The notes beneath the pieces were generated by a model that worked only from the letters and a program-made list of their open reading frames with translations, made no database searches and was not told where the DNA came from. From positions 1,378,840 to 1,442,839 of the forward strand of contig NZ_VSDO01000001.1 of assembly GCF_008084145.1 (NCBI RefSeq): DNA of 64,000 nt. Direction: 5' to 3'. Source of the stretch: Paenibacillus faecis. Lineage in GTDB: Bacteria; Bacillota; Bacilli; Paenibacillales; Paenibacillaceae. A program made the translations under genes and the position numbers. Below are positions 37,911 through 46,256 of this stretch, piece by piece; the first letter of the stretch is position 1; each line of letters starts with the position of its first letter.

Positions 37911-38294
37911 CTATTCCCGAATATGCAGTTTAAGCTGTTCCAGGGTTCGCTCCAACTGGCGAATGCCGTCCTCAACCACCCGCCGGTCCACCGAGTTGGC
38001 GGTATCGATCTGCGGCTGCTTCCGCAGCGCGGCAAAGGTTTTCTTCTCCTCTTCCCAGTACGCTTGACGGCGCTGGATCTCTTTATATTTATCCAGCAAG
38101 TCCGTAATAATATCGTAAAAACGTTCGTAATCCACGATAATGTCGTCGAGAAAGCGGTCGACCTCCTCTTTTTCATAACCGCGCATTTTCACATCAAAAT
38201 CCTTCTCATGAATGGCGAGCGCATTCAGCTTAATGCCAAGCTGCTTGAACAGGCCCTTCTGATCCTCCAGCTTGCGTGAGTAATCATCCTGCAT
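37911..38294 (-). CDS. DivIVA/GpsB-like cell-division protein
   Basis: A 127-residue protein. Residues about 25-65 are the DivIVA lipid-binding domain ([20 protein letters not shown] and VDYERFY), followed by a coiled coil and a short C-terminal helix ([19 protein letters not shown]). The length and the C-terminal helix look more like GpsB than full-length DivIVA. GpsB sits at the septum and organises penicillin-binding proteins. It is single, with a terminator behind it. Confidence 0.85.
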   Translation of the reverse strand: MQDDYSRKLEDQKGLFKQLGIKLNALAIHEKDFDVKMRGYEKEEVDRFLDDIIVDYERFYDIITDLLDKYKEIQRRQAYWEEEKKTFAALRKQPQIDTANSVDRRVVEDGIRQLERTLEQLKLHIRE

Positions 38295-38481
38295 TCGGTA
38301 TCCCTCCGTACCTTAACTTGCAAAATTTTCGAAATTCATACTATATAATGTACCATAATTGCTGTCATTTTTCGACGCGGTGCCCGCCGAGTAATCCTCC
38401 CCACCTCATGATATAATACAGAAAGCAAGGATATTCCAATTATTCAACATTCCCATTACATAAGCGAAAAGAGGTTCAACC

Positions 38482-39924
38482 TTGTCTAAACAATCCAACC
38501 CGATGAACCAAGCCGCCCGCCGATGGAACAATCCCTGGTTGATCCTCGGCAATGTTTCTGTCGGAACGTTCATGTCGACGCTGGACGGCAGTATCGCCAA
38601 TGTGGCGCTGCCCACGATCGCCGGCTCATTGCATGCCGAGCTCCATGTCGTCCAGTGGGTACTTACCGCCTATCTGCTGACCATTTGCGCCACCCTGCCC
38701 GTAATGGGCAAAATCTCCGACATGTTCGGACGCAGCCGGATTTACAATATCGGCTTTTTGATTTTTGCCGTCGGCTCCGCCCTCTGCGGTCTCTCCGATA
38801 CTTTGGGCCTGCTGATCGGTTCCCGGATTTTGCAAGCGCTGGGAGCTGCGTGCCTCATGTCCAACAGCCAGGCGATCATCGCCGAGGTGTTCTCCAGCAA
38901 GGGGCGGGGACGAGCCATGGGCATCACGGGCACCATGGTCTCGCTCGGTTCACTCACCGGCCCCGGGATCGGAGGGATTCTCGTCGAGCACCTGGGCTGG
39001 ACTTCGATTTTCTGGATCAACGTCCCGATCGGGGTGCTCGGCTTTATCGCCGGCTGGTTCATCCTGCCGAAAGACCGGGATCGCAAAGCCGCCCAGCCCT
39101 TTGATTATACGGGATCCGTTCTATTCATGTTGGGGATGGTGGCGTTTCTGTTCGTCATTTCGGGCGGTCAGGACTGGGGCTGGATGTCCCCGGCCGTGCT
39201 GCTGGGCGGCGGCCTTTCTCTGGTCGTGCTCGTATTGTTCTACGTATGGGAACAACGCTCCCGCCATCCGATGCTCGATTTCAGCCTTTACCGGATTCCG
39301 GCCTTTGCCATCGGCAATCTGACGGCGCTCCTGTCGTTCGTGGCCCTGTTCTTTACCAATGTGCTGATGCCTTTTTACATGCAGGACGTGCTCGGTTTCA
39401 CCCCGGCGAAGACTGGATATACCATGATGGTCTATCCGCTCGTCATGGCTGTCGTCGCTCCCGTCTCCGGATGGCTGTCCGACCGGATCGGGTCCTTCAC
39501 CCTGACGACGGCCGGTCTGCTCATCAACGCGCTGGCGTTCGGGCTGCTGAACACCTTGTCGACGGATGAAGCGGCCTGGATGGTCGGCCTGCATCTCGGG
39601 TTGTTCGGCCTGGGCGGGGGCTTGTTCCAATCCCCGAACAATTCCAGCGTCATGGGCTCCGTCCCCCGGGACCGGCTCGGCACCGCGGGAGGGTTGAACG
39701 CGCTGGTCCGGAATATCGGGATGGTGCTCGGCACCTCTTTGTCCATCTCCTTGTATTCTTCGCGTCTTGGCGCGGTGCGCCCCTATGCTCCGGGTGAGCG
39801 GGAAGCCGCTTTGAGCGCGCTGCATACCGTATTTTGGACGGCCATGGCCATCTGTCTGCTGGCTCTGCTCGTTTCGGTCCAACGTCGGCGGACTAAACCA
39901 AGAAAAGATAGCATGCCCGCGTAA
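38482..39924 (+). CDS. DHA2-family drug exporter (MFS)
   Basis: A 480-residue proton-driven exporter with 14 predicted membrane helices and the family motifs DGSIANVALPTIAG in helix 1 and GKISDMFGRSRIYNIG in the loop after helix 2, plus motif C with SLGSLTGPGIGG in helix 5. Such proteins (EmrB/QacA type) expel dyes, disinfectants and antibiotics. The start is TTG 38482, eight bases behind GAGG; an ATG six codons in is the alternative. A single gene 63 bp before the TagO-like gene, with no terminator between them. Confidence 0.9.
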   Translation: MSKQSNPMNQAARRWNNPWLILGNVSVGTFMSTLDGSIANVALPTIAGSLHAELHVVQWVLTAYLLTICATLPVMGKISDMFGRSRIYNIGFLIFAVGSALCGLSDTLGLLIGSRILQALGAACLMSNSQAIIAEVFSSKGRGRAMGITGTMVSLGSLTGPGIGGILVEHLGWTSIFWINVPIGVLGFIAGWFILPKDRDRKAAQPFDYTGSVLFMLGMVAFLFVISGGQDWGWMSPAVLLGGGLSLVVLVLFYVWEQRSRHPMLDFSLYRIPAFAIGNLTALLSFVALFFTNVLMPFYMQDVLGFTPAKTGYTMMVYPLVMAVVAPVSGWLSDRIGSFTLTTAGLLINALAFGLLNTLSTDEAAWMVGLHLGLFGLGGGLFQSPNNSSVMGSVPRDRLGTAGGLNALVRNIGMVLGTSLSISLYSSRLGAVRPYAPGEREAALSALHTVFWTAMAICLLALLVSVQRRRTKPRKDSMPA

Positions 39925-39987
39925 TTTTTACATTCGACAGAAATCACGTTTCTTTTTATAATAGGATTTAGCCTTGCAAAAAATGGT

Positions 39988-40962
39988 TTGGTGGTGAGTA
40001 AGATTTTATATATCTATACTTTGGTGCTCTCGTTTTTGATCGTATACGTTCTGATTCCACCCCTCGGCAAACTCGCCTTCCGGCTGGACTTCGTGGATAA
40101 GCCACGGGAGGATGTCGAGCGCAAAATACACCGGAACCCGATTCCGCTGACCGCCAGCTACGCGATCTTCATCGGTTTCTTTACGTCTTATCTTCTGTTT
40201 ACCAGGGAGTTCACTTGGGAAACCGGCGCTCTTTTTCTGGGCGGTATCCTGCTGCTGGCCATCGGCACGGTCGACGATTGGTTCAAAACAAAGGGCAAGG
40301 ATTTTCCGGCGCTTCCCAAGCTGATCGTCCAGGTATCCGCAGCTATACTGGTGTTCTTCTCCGGTATCGCTTTCAGCGGATTCGTCAACCCGTTTAACGG
40401 CGAATACGTCCTGCTGCCTACTTGGCTGCAATTTATTCTGACCATCCTGTGGATTTTTGGAGTAACCACGGTCATTAATTTTTCGGACGGGCTTGACGGT
40501 CTGGCGGGCGGTTTGGCCGCCATTTCCGCCGGAACGCTGTTCGTTGTCGCCCTTTCCAAAGGGCAGACCTCTTCGGCCATGCTGTCGATGACGCTGATCG
40601 GTGTGACCCTGGCCTATCTGCGGTACAACAAACCGCCGGCCAGAGTATTCATGGGCGATGCGGGCGCAACGTTCCTGGGCTTTATTCTCGCCGTCATCGC
40701 GCTGGACGGGGCTTTCAAGCAAGCGACCGTACTCTCGCTGTTCATCCCCGTGCTGGCTTTGGGCGTCCCGATTTTCGACAACCTGTTTGTCGTCATCAAA
40801 CGATTCCTCCAAGGGAAATCGATCTATCAGGCCGATGCGAGCCAGGTTCACTACCGCCTGCTCCGGGCCGGAATGAATCATAAGCAAGCCGTGATGTTCC
40901 TTTATCTGATCAGCACCTGTCTGGGCTTGTCTTCCATCATCCTCCTGCTGCTGCAGGGGTAA
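39988..40962 (+). CDS. tagO: TagO/WecA-type undecaprenyl-phosphate sugar-1-phosphate transferase
   Basis: Moves GlcNAc-1-phosphate from UDP-GlcNAc to undecaprenyl phosphate, the first step of wall teichoic acid or other surface polymers. The 324-residue protein has ten or so membrane helices and the catalytic loops DDWFKTKGKDFPALPKL, NFSDGLDGLAGG, and FMGDAGATFLGF, then HYRLLRAG. The start is uncertain: TTG GTG GTG are consecutive and the upstream site is poor. A strong terminator follows. Confidence 0.88.
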   Translation: MVVSKILYIYTLVLSFLIVYVLIPPLGKLAFRLDFVDKPREDVERKIHRNPIPLTASYAIFIGFFTSYLLFTREFTWETGALFLGGILLLAIGTVDDWFKTKGKDFPALPKLIVQVSAAILVFFSGIAFSGFVNPFNGEYVLLPTWLQFILTILWIFGVTTVINFSDGLDGLAGGLAAISAGTLFVVALSKGQTSSAMLSMTLIGVTLAYLRYNKPPARVFMGDAGATFLGFILAVIALDGAFKQATVLSLFIPVLALGVPIFDNLFVVIKRFLQGKSIYQADASQVHYRLLRAGMNHKQAVMFLYLISTCLGLSSIILLLLQG

Positions 40963-40964
40963 CC

Positions 40965-41000
40965 AAACGGACCTCATCCGATGATGAGGTCCGTTTGTTC
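40965..41000 (+). terminator. Terminator after tagO-like gene
   Basis: AAACGGACCTCAT and ATGAGGTCCGTTT form a perfect 13-bp stem with a 6-base loop, then T-rich sequence. Confidence 0.88.
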
Positions 41001-41267
41001 ACTTTCGGGAAGATTTCTTATATGATTGCTCCACCATAAACTGTCCTTCCCGGTTCCGTTCGTTTCGGCGTACCCGGTGCGCACGCTATCGGAAGCTCAA
41101 GCATCTACAGCCGGCTGCAGGATCGCCTTCCAGGCATCCGAAGCAATGTGCTTGGAAACTCGCGAGAAACCCGAATTTTTCAATCCCTCTCTATTCAAAA
41201 TCACCATAAAAACAATTCATTGCCATGCCCGATTTCTCAAGACAATAGGAAGCAGGAAAAAAGGCAA
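41001..41267. other. Gap without recognised gene
   Basis: About 270 bases between the convergent tagO-like and tatA units. Open frames exist but have no start signal and resemble nothing I know. I see no repeat of the families found elsewhere in the window. Confidence 0.5.
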
Positions 41268-41293
41268 AGAAAAAAGGCACCGAATCAGTGCCT
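41268..41293 (-). terminator. Terminator after tatA
   Basis: AGGCAC and GTGCCT with a 7-base loop on the minus strand, followed by six T. Confidence 0.7.
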
Positions 41294-41306
41294 GTATATC
41301 AAGAGG

Positions 41307-41513
41307 TTATGGTGTTTTGTTCGTTTCTCCGGCGGCGGCTCCGACTTCCTTCGGTTTCTCTTCTTCAAAGTCCCCACGGGCGCCCTTCTTGAACTCCTTG
41401 AGCATCGTTCCGAAGCTGCGGCCCAATTCCGGCAGTTTGCTCGGTCCGAATAATATTAACGCAGCGATAACCAGCAACAGCAAATGGGTCGGCCGCAACA
41501 AATTTTCAAGCAC
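41307..41513 (-). CDS. tatA: Twin-arginine translocase subunit TatA
   Basis: A 68-residue membrane protein: a short N-terminus, one membrane helix, then the signature FGPSKLPELGRSFGTMLKEF with the amphipathic helix, and a charged tail. TatA forms the pore for folded proteins with TatC, which is not in the window. The start is GTG 41513, six bases after GAGGTG; the GTG at 41522 lies inside that site and is rejected. Confidence 0.9.
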   Translation of the reverse strand: MLENLLRPTHLLLLVIAALILFGPSKLPELGRSFGTMLKEFKKGARGDFEEEKPKEVGAAAGETNKTP

Positions 41514-41694
41514 AAATATCACCTCTTTAGGCTATCTTTTTTAAAATTATACTACTTTATACAGGATAAAGGAAAACTATTTCTGCGAAAACGCCGATTA
41601 AATTTCCCGCCTTTCCTAGAAAAGTTCCGAAAGAAACCAAAATCCGCTGACGGGCATATGCTGAGACATCAATGTATGCAAAGGAGCGAGCACC

Positions 41695-42306
41695 ATGAAC
41701 ATGTACAGTCTGTGGGCTGTCATCGCCATCGGATTGGCCTCCAATCTGGACAATGCGGGCGTAGGAATCGCCTACGGCGTCCGAAAAATCCATATTCCCT
41801 GGTATTCCAATCTCACCATCGCGGTCATTTCTTTTCTCGCCACCCTCTTATCAGGATTGTTCGGAAACTGGATGACCCTGTGGGTTCACCCCGCGATCGG
41901 CCAATGGGTCGGTACGATCGTAATCGTCACCGTCGGAGTCTGGGTCCTGCTTCAACCTTTTGTGGAAAAGAAAACCGTCCCCCGGGACGAGGAGCCCCCG
42001 ATTCTGACCCGGCTGCTTCGCAATCCCGAAGAGGCGGACCGCGACAGCTCGAAATCGCTCAGCATCGGAGAATCCTTGCTGCTCGGTGTGGCGCTCGCCA
42101 TGAACGCGCTGGCCGGGGGCTTTAACGCGGGCATCACCCATCTGAACGTGTTCTACACCTCGCTGTCGGTCGGCCTTTTCAGCTTTATCCTGCTGGCCCT
42201 ATGTGCCGGATTCGGAGAGAAATACGCCGCCGAGAAGCTCGGTAACCGAGCCACGATCATCTCGGGGCTGCTCCTGATTTTTATTGGAATTCGTCAAATC
42301 TTCTAG
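41695..42306 (+). CDS. ytaF: YtaF/MntP-like sporulation membrane protein
   Basis: A 203-residue protein with six membrane helices and the duplicated Asn-Asp or Asn-Ala pattern of the MntP/YtaF family (LASNLDNAGVGIAYG in the first half, ALAMNALAGGFNAG in the second). A hydrophilic loop with PRDEEPPILTRLLRNPEE separates the halves. The closest named relative is YtaF, linked to sporulation; the related MntP exports Mn(II). AAAGGAG precedes the ATG. Confidence 0.85.
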   Translation: MNMYSLWAVIAIGLASNLDNAGVGIAYGVRKIHIPWYSNLTIAVISFLATLLSGLFGNWMTLWVHPAIGQWVGTIVIVTVGVWVLLQPFVEKKTVPRDEEPPILTRLLRNPEEADRDSSKSLSIGESLLLGVALAMNALAGGFNAGITHLNVFYTSLSVGLFSFILLALCAGFGEKYAAEKLGNRATIISGLLLIFIGIRQIF

Positions 42307-42387
42307 TTCCTCCAAACATTAACTCAGCGGACATAATAGCCGAAGAATATAGCGGTCAAGGTGCTTGGCACACCTCCAATCCTTCCT

Positions 42388-42586
42388 CCAACTCCAAAAA
42401 AGATGCAAATCTGCAGGCTTTTAGGCCAGTTCACGAGCGTAATGCGAAAAAGGATGCAAATCTGCAGGCATTTCTAGCGATTTTGGAGATACGAACCGGT
42501 TTCGTCGAAAATTCCTGCAGATTTGCAGGGATTCTCAAATTTTGGCTCCAAACCAGAAAAAAACATGCACATATGCAGGAATTTTA
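42388..42586 (+). repeat. Dispersed GATGCAAATCTGCAGG repeat element, locus B
   Basis: Direct copies of GATGCAAATCTGCAGG at 42402 and 42453 (51-bp period) are followed by inverted CCTGCAGATTTGCAGG and a final CATGCACATATGCAGG. The block is the reverse complement of locus A (17541-17736) and parallel to locus C. The shared core includes TTTCGTCGAAAATTCCTGCA. Confidence 0.82.
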
Positions 42587-42718
42587 AGTAATCCAGGTTG
42601 CCTGACGGGACACTAAATTCCCGGATTGGGCACCCGCCTGCCTGCTCCGCGTCGCCTTTAGCGGCAGGGCGGTCGAATGAGACGGTGCAGCCACGGCGGC
42701 AAGCCGGAACCATGGCCC

Positions 42719-42915
42719 GTTAACGGAAGCCATAGCGGCTAATTCCGTTAATTGAAGGCCATTTGGAAATGTAACGGAAACAGCAGCCGCTATTTGGGCC
42801 AAACACAGCCAATCGAATGGGGATGTGCTCAAATAGCCGCTCTGGATTCCGTTAGATTTTCCAAAATACGATTTCGCGTGGAATAGGCGCTATTATTTCC
42901 GCTAGAGTCGTGATA
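42719..42915. repeat. TAACGGA/TAGCCGCTATT intergenic repeat
   Basis: Four modules of TAACGGAA, TAGCCGCTATTT or their complements within 200 bases, close in order and spacing to the AT-rich halves of the duplicated block at 1-827. It is a third copy of that dispersed family. Confidence 0.75.
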
Positions 42916-43061
42916 TTAAAGCAACGGTTAGCCCGGACTGGAGGTCCGCCAATGAAAGCCGCTTGCGGTCAAATAAATCTAAAATGAGACCCAAGCATGG
43001 ACAAGCCCATTTGAATTCACTCTAAAGCTACCTACCTCAACATCAAAATTCTCCGACCTCA

Positions 43062-43196
43062 ATGGTCAAGGCAGCTTTCATATCGCAAGGTACGTTTTAC
43101 GGGCATTTTGAGATCAAGGAAACAAATGACGCTGAATTGATCCGTGCCGGTAGGGACAAATTAGTGGAAACGATTGCCGCAGGCCGCCGCAATTAG
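43062..43196 (+). pseudogene. Possible TetR-type DNA-binding remnant
   Basis: A 44-codon frame reads FISQGTFYGHFEIKE, which is the recognition-helix signature of TetR proteins (SxGTFYxHFxxKE), then an unrelated C-terminus. There is no ribosome binding site and the rest of the domain is missing. Probably the relic of a deleted regulator in the 0.9-kb gap between ytaF and the ABC genes, which otherwise holds only repeats. Confidence 0.35.
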
Positions 43197-43245
43197 CGGG
43201 AAACCGGGCTGTAGACGACATATTAACTGAAGGAGATACCCTACT

Positions 43246-44097
43246 ATGAAAAAGAAAACATCCATTCTATCCTCGATCCTGATCATGGCTTTGACCCTCA
43301 TCTTGGCCGCTTGCGGCAACAATGCCGCTAAACCGAATCCTCCGGCGCAGTCAGGCAATCCAAATCAAGCCGCCGGAGGCAATTCCCTGGAGCGGATCAA
43401 GAGTAAGGGCAAGATGACGATCGGCCTGATGGGGACGTACGCGCCTTATAATTTCGTAAATGAAAATAACGAAGTCGATGGCTACGACGCCGATTTGTCC
43501 AAGGAAATCGCCAAGCGGCTCGGTGTGGAAGCCGAATTTGTAACCGGCGAATTTTCCGGTCTGATCGAAGGGTTGAAGCAGGGCAAATTCGACGCCCTGG
43601 TGAGCCAGGTGACGATTACCGATGAACGTAAGCAATCGATTGATTTTTCCGAACCCTATGTGAAGAATGATGTCAGCATTATCGTCAAAGAAAGTAATAA
43701 CAATATCCAGTCCGTTGAGGATTTTAAAGGCAAAAAGGTGGGCGTCGCCTTGGGCACGAACGATGAGGCTTACCTTCGCGACGAAGTTCTGCCTAAAGTC
43801 GGAACGTTTGAAATCGTCACCTACAACGACAATTTGAATGCGCTGATGGATTTGAACAACAAGCGGATCGACGCAACGATCAACAACGTATTCGCTCTAA
43901 AACCGCTGATTGAGAAAAATAATCTGAAGCTGAAAACGGTTGGGAAGCCTTTGAAATCCGACTATGCCGGCGTGGCGATGCCGAAGAACAGCCCCGAGCT
44001 GAAAGACGCGGTTGACCAAGCCCTCAAGGAAATCAAGGAAGATGGTACACTCAAAACGTTGTACAACAAATGGTTTGGCGTAGATCCTAACTTTTAA
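43246..44097 (+). CDS. Amino-acid ABC transporter substrate-binding lipoprotein
   Basis: A 283-residue lipoprotein of the family-3 solute-binding group. The signal peptide ends in LAAC, with Cys23 lipidated; a Pro/Asn/Gly linker follows. The binding domain has GTYAPYNFVNENNEVDGYDA, DFSEPYVKND and GVALGTNDEAY, typical of polar amino acid or cystine binders. GAAGGAGA precedes the ATG. The permease gene starts 32 bp after its stop. No ATPase gene follows. Confidence 0.9.
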   Translation: MKKKTSILSSILIMALTLILAACGNNAAKPNPPAQSGNPNQAAGGNSLERIKSKGKMTIGLMGTYAPYNFVNENNEVDGYDADLSKEIAKRLGVEAEFVTGEFSGLIEGLKQGKFDALVSQVTITDERKQSIDFSEPYVKNDVSIIVKESNNNIQSVEDFKGKKVGVALGTNDEAYLRDEVLPKVGTFEIVTYNDNLNALMDLNNKRIDATINNVFALKPLIEKNNLKLKTVGKPLKSDYAGVAMPKNSPELKDAVDQALKEIKEDGTLKTLYNKWFGVDPNF

Positions 44098-44129
44098 GCG
44101 GGGCTTAAGGCCGAGGGGAGGCAAAACGG

Positions 44130-44774
44130 ATGAAGCTGGTGCTCGACAATCTTGAATATTTGCTGACCGGGGCATTTTTGACACTGCAGATCACCTTGAT
44201 ATCCATGTTTTTCGGCATTCTCATCGGACTGATCACCGCGATCGCCCGATTAAAGGGGAACCGGGTCCTGCGTGGCATGGCAAAAGGGTATGTCTCGATT
44301 ATCCGGGGTACGCCGCTGATGGTGCAGATTTTTATCGTTTACTTCGGCCTGCCGGATCTCGGCATCCAATTGAGCCCGATGATGTCGGCCTACATCTCCA
44401 TGAGCCTGAACGTCGGCGCTTACTTGTCCGAAACTTTCCGGGCCACGATTTTATCGGTGGAGCACGGGCAGACCGAAGCGGCCCAATCGCTCGGGATGAC
44501 GCCGTGGCAGACGATGCGGTATGTGATTCTGCCACAGGCCGCCCGGATCGCGATTCCGCCGCTCGGCAACACGTTTATCGGCATGCTGAAGGAAACGTCG
44601 CTCATCTCGGTCGTGACGGTCGTGGAACTGTTCCGGGCGGCCCAAATTCTCATCGCCCGCTATTATGTGGCCATGCCGTTCCTGATCGCGATCGGGATCA
44701 TGTACTGGATTATGAGCACCGGGCTGTCGATCATTCTGAACCGGGTCGAAAAACGTTTGTCGAAAGCGTATTGA
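44130..44774 (+). CDS. Amino-acid ABC transporter permease
   Basis: A 214-residue inner-membrane subunit with five helices, the N-terminal HisM-type motif RGTPLMVQIFIVYFGLP, and the EAA loop AAQSLGMTPWQTMRYVILPQ that contacts the ATPase. It forms the channel for the amino acid delivered by the upstream lipoprotein. Site GAGGGGAGG precedes the ATG. The gene that would code for the ATPase is absent: an M24 peptidase follows instead. The ATPase must be shared or encoded elsewhere. Confidence 0.92.
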   Translation: MKLVLDNLEYLLTGAFLTLQITLISMFFGILIGLITAIARLKGNRVLRGMAKGYVSIIRGTPLMVQIFIVYFGLPDLGIQLSPMMSAYISMSLNVGAYLSETFRATILSVEHGQTEAAQSLGMTPWQTMRYVILPQAARIAIPPLGNTFIGMLKETSLISVVTVVELFRAAQILIARYYVAMPFLIAIGIMYWIMSTGLSIILNRVEKRLSKAY

Positions 44775-44820
44775 CCCCCTGTTAAATGTGGCGAACCCAT
44801 TCAAGGAGCTGAAGACAAGC

Positions 44821-46038
44821 ATGACTACTTTACAGGAACATTTGCCGGACGTGGCCGGTCGGGCCAGGGACATGCTGGAGCGCAGCGGGTACGACGCCCT
44901 GATCGCTTCCAGTCCCGAGAACGTCTATTATTTATCCGGTCAACCCAGCATGTTTATGTATACGTTCCGGATGAGCGAGGCGGCGTTCGCCGTCGTCTTC
45001 CGGGACCCCAACCGCCCTTCCCTTTTGCTGATGAGTGAATTCGAAGCCTCGGGATTGCCGAACGACATCCCGGGCTTTTCGATCGTCACCTATCCGCAGT
45101 GGATTGATCTGGACGATCCCTATAGTCTCAACAGGGATCGGTTCCGCGGCGAGCGTCCGGACGCGCCCCGCCCGGACGCCGCGTTGGCGGCGCTGGCCGC
45201 GGCGCTCCAGGCCGGCGGGCTCGCGGGCGGCGGACGGACCGTCGCCGCCGAGCTCAGCGGCATGCGCGCGCCGTCGCGGGCCGCGCTGGCGGAGCGGCTT
45301 CCGCAGGTGCGGTGGGCGGAAGCCGCTCCGATCTTTACGCGGCTGCGCGCGCGTAAAACCGGGTTCGAAATCGCGCAGCTCCGCGAGAGCTGCGCGATTT
45401 CGGAAGCGGCCCTCCGCGAGGCCGCGGGGTTGATCGCTCCCGGCGTGACCGCCGCGGAGCTGGCGGCCTCGTTCCGGATCGCGGTGACGCGCCGCCGCTT
45501 CGGCTTCAGCGAGCGCTTCACCACGATCTCCGTCGGGCCGCACTTCGCGCCGGCGACGGTATACGGGCCGCACCGTGCGGCTCCCGGCGACATCATCAAA
45601 TTTGATGTCGGGGCCGACGTTCGGGGCTACGGGGCGGACATCGCCCGTACGTTCGCCCTGGGCGAGCCGGCCGATGCCGCCAAGCGCGCCTATGCGGCGC
45701 TGCGCCCGGGGCACGACCGCATGCTTGCGCTGGCGGGTCCCGGCGTCCCCATGGCCGAGGTGTTCCGGGAAGGGATGGACGTCATCCGGCGCTCCGGGCT
45801 GCCGGACTACAACCGGGGCCACCTCGGCCACAGCATCGGCCTGGCTCTCGCCACGGAGGAGGCGCCGTTCTTCAGCGCCGCCGAAACCACCGTGCTCGAG
45901 CCAGGGATGGTCGTATGCATCGAAACGCCATACTACGGGTATGGCGTCGGCGCGGTGATGATCGAGGACATGCTCCTCATCACCGAAAACGGCAATGCGC
46001 GGTTCAATCAACTGACCCGCGACTTGGTCATCTTGTGA
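44821..46038 (+). CDS. M24-family metallopeptidase (Xaa-Pro peptidase-like)
   Basis: A 405-residue protein with a creatinase N-terminal domain (about 1-160) and a pita-bread M24 catalytic domain. The five metal ligands are visible: Asp262, Asp273, His in GHLGHSIG (334-337), Glu368 and Glu382. It likely removes an N-terminal residue before proline, or splits a dipeptide. AAGGAG lies before ATG 44821; a GTG 33 bases earlier has no site. It is 46 bp behind the permease and is likely part of that operon, suggesting import of a peptide-derived amino acid. Codons from about 45150 to 45480 are strongly GC-biased. Confidence 0.88.
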   Translation: MTTLQEHLPDVAGRARDMLERSGYDALIASSPENVYYLSGQPSMFMYTFRMSEAAFAVVFRDPNRPSLLLMSEFEASGLPNDIPGFSIVTYPQWIDLDDPYSLNRDRFRGERPDAPRPDAALAALAAALQAGGLAGGGRTVAAELSGMRAPSRAALAERLPQVRWAEAAPIFTRLRARKTGFEIAQLRESCAISEAALREAAGLIAPGVTAAELAASFRIAVTRRRFGFSERFTTISVGPHFAPATVYGPHRAAPGDIIKFDVGADVRGYGADIARTFALGEPADAAKRAYAALRPGHDRMLALAGPGVPMAEVFREGMDVIRRSGLPDYNRGHLGHSIGLALATEEAPFFSAAETTVLEPGMVVCIETPYYGYGVGAVMIEDMLLITENGNARFNQLTRDLVIL

Positions 46039-46256
46039 GGCGGGGATACCGGCCGCGCGTCCGGTGCCTCACGTTCCCCATCCTCTGATTCAGACCGCAG
46101 ACCTCCCAACCGCAGGTGGAGCCCGCGACGGTCAAGGTCTCCCAGCAGGCTTCCGCCACTCCCAACTCAAAAAGGATGCAAATCTGCAGGTATTTAGACC
46201 GATTCACGCTTGAATGCGAAAAAAGATGCAAATCTGGTTACTACTTAGGTAGCAGT

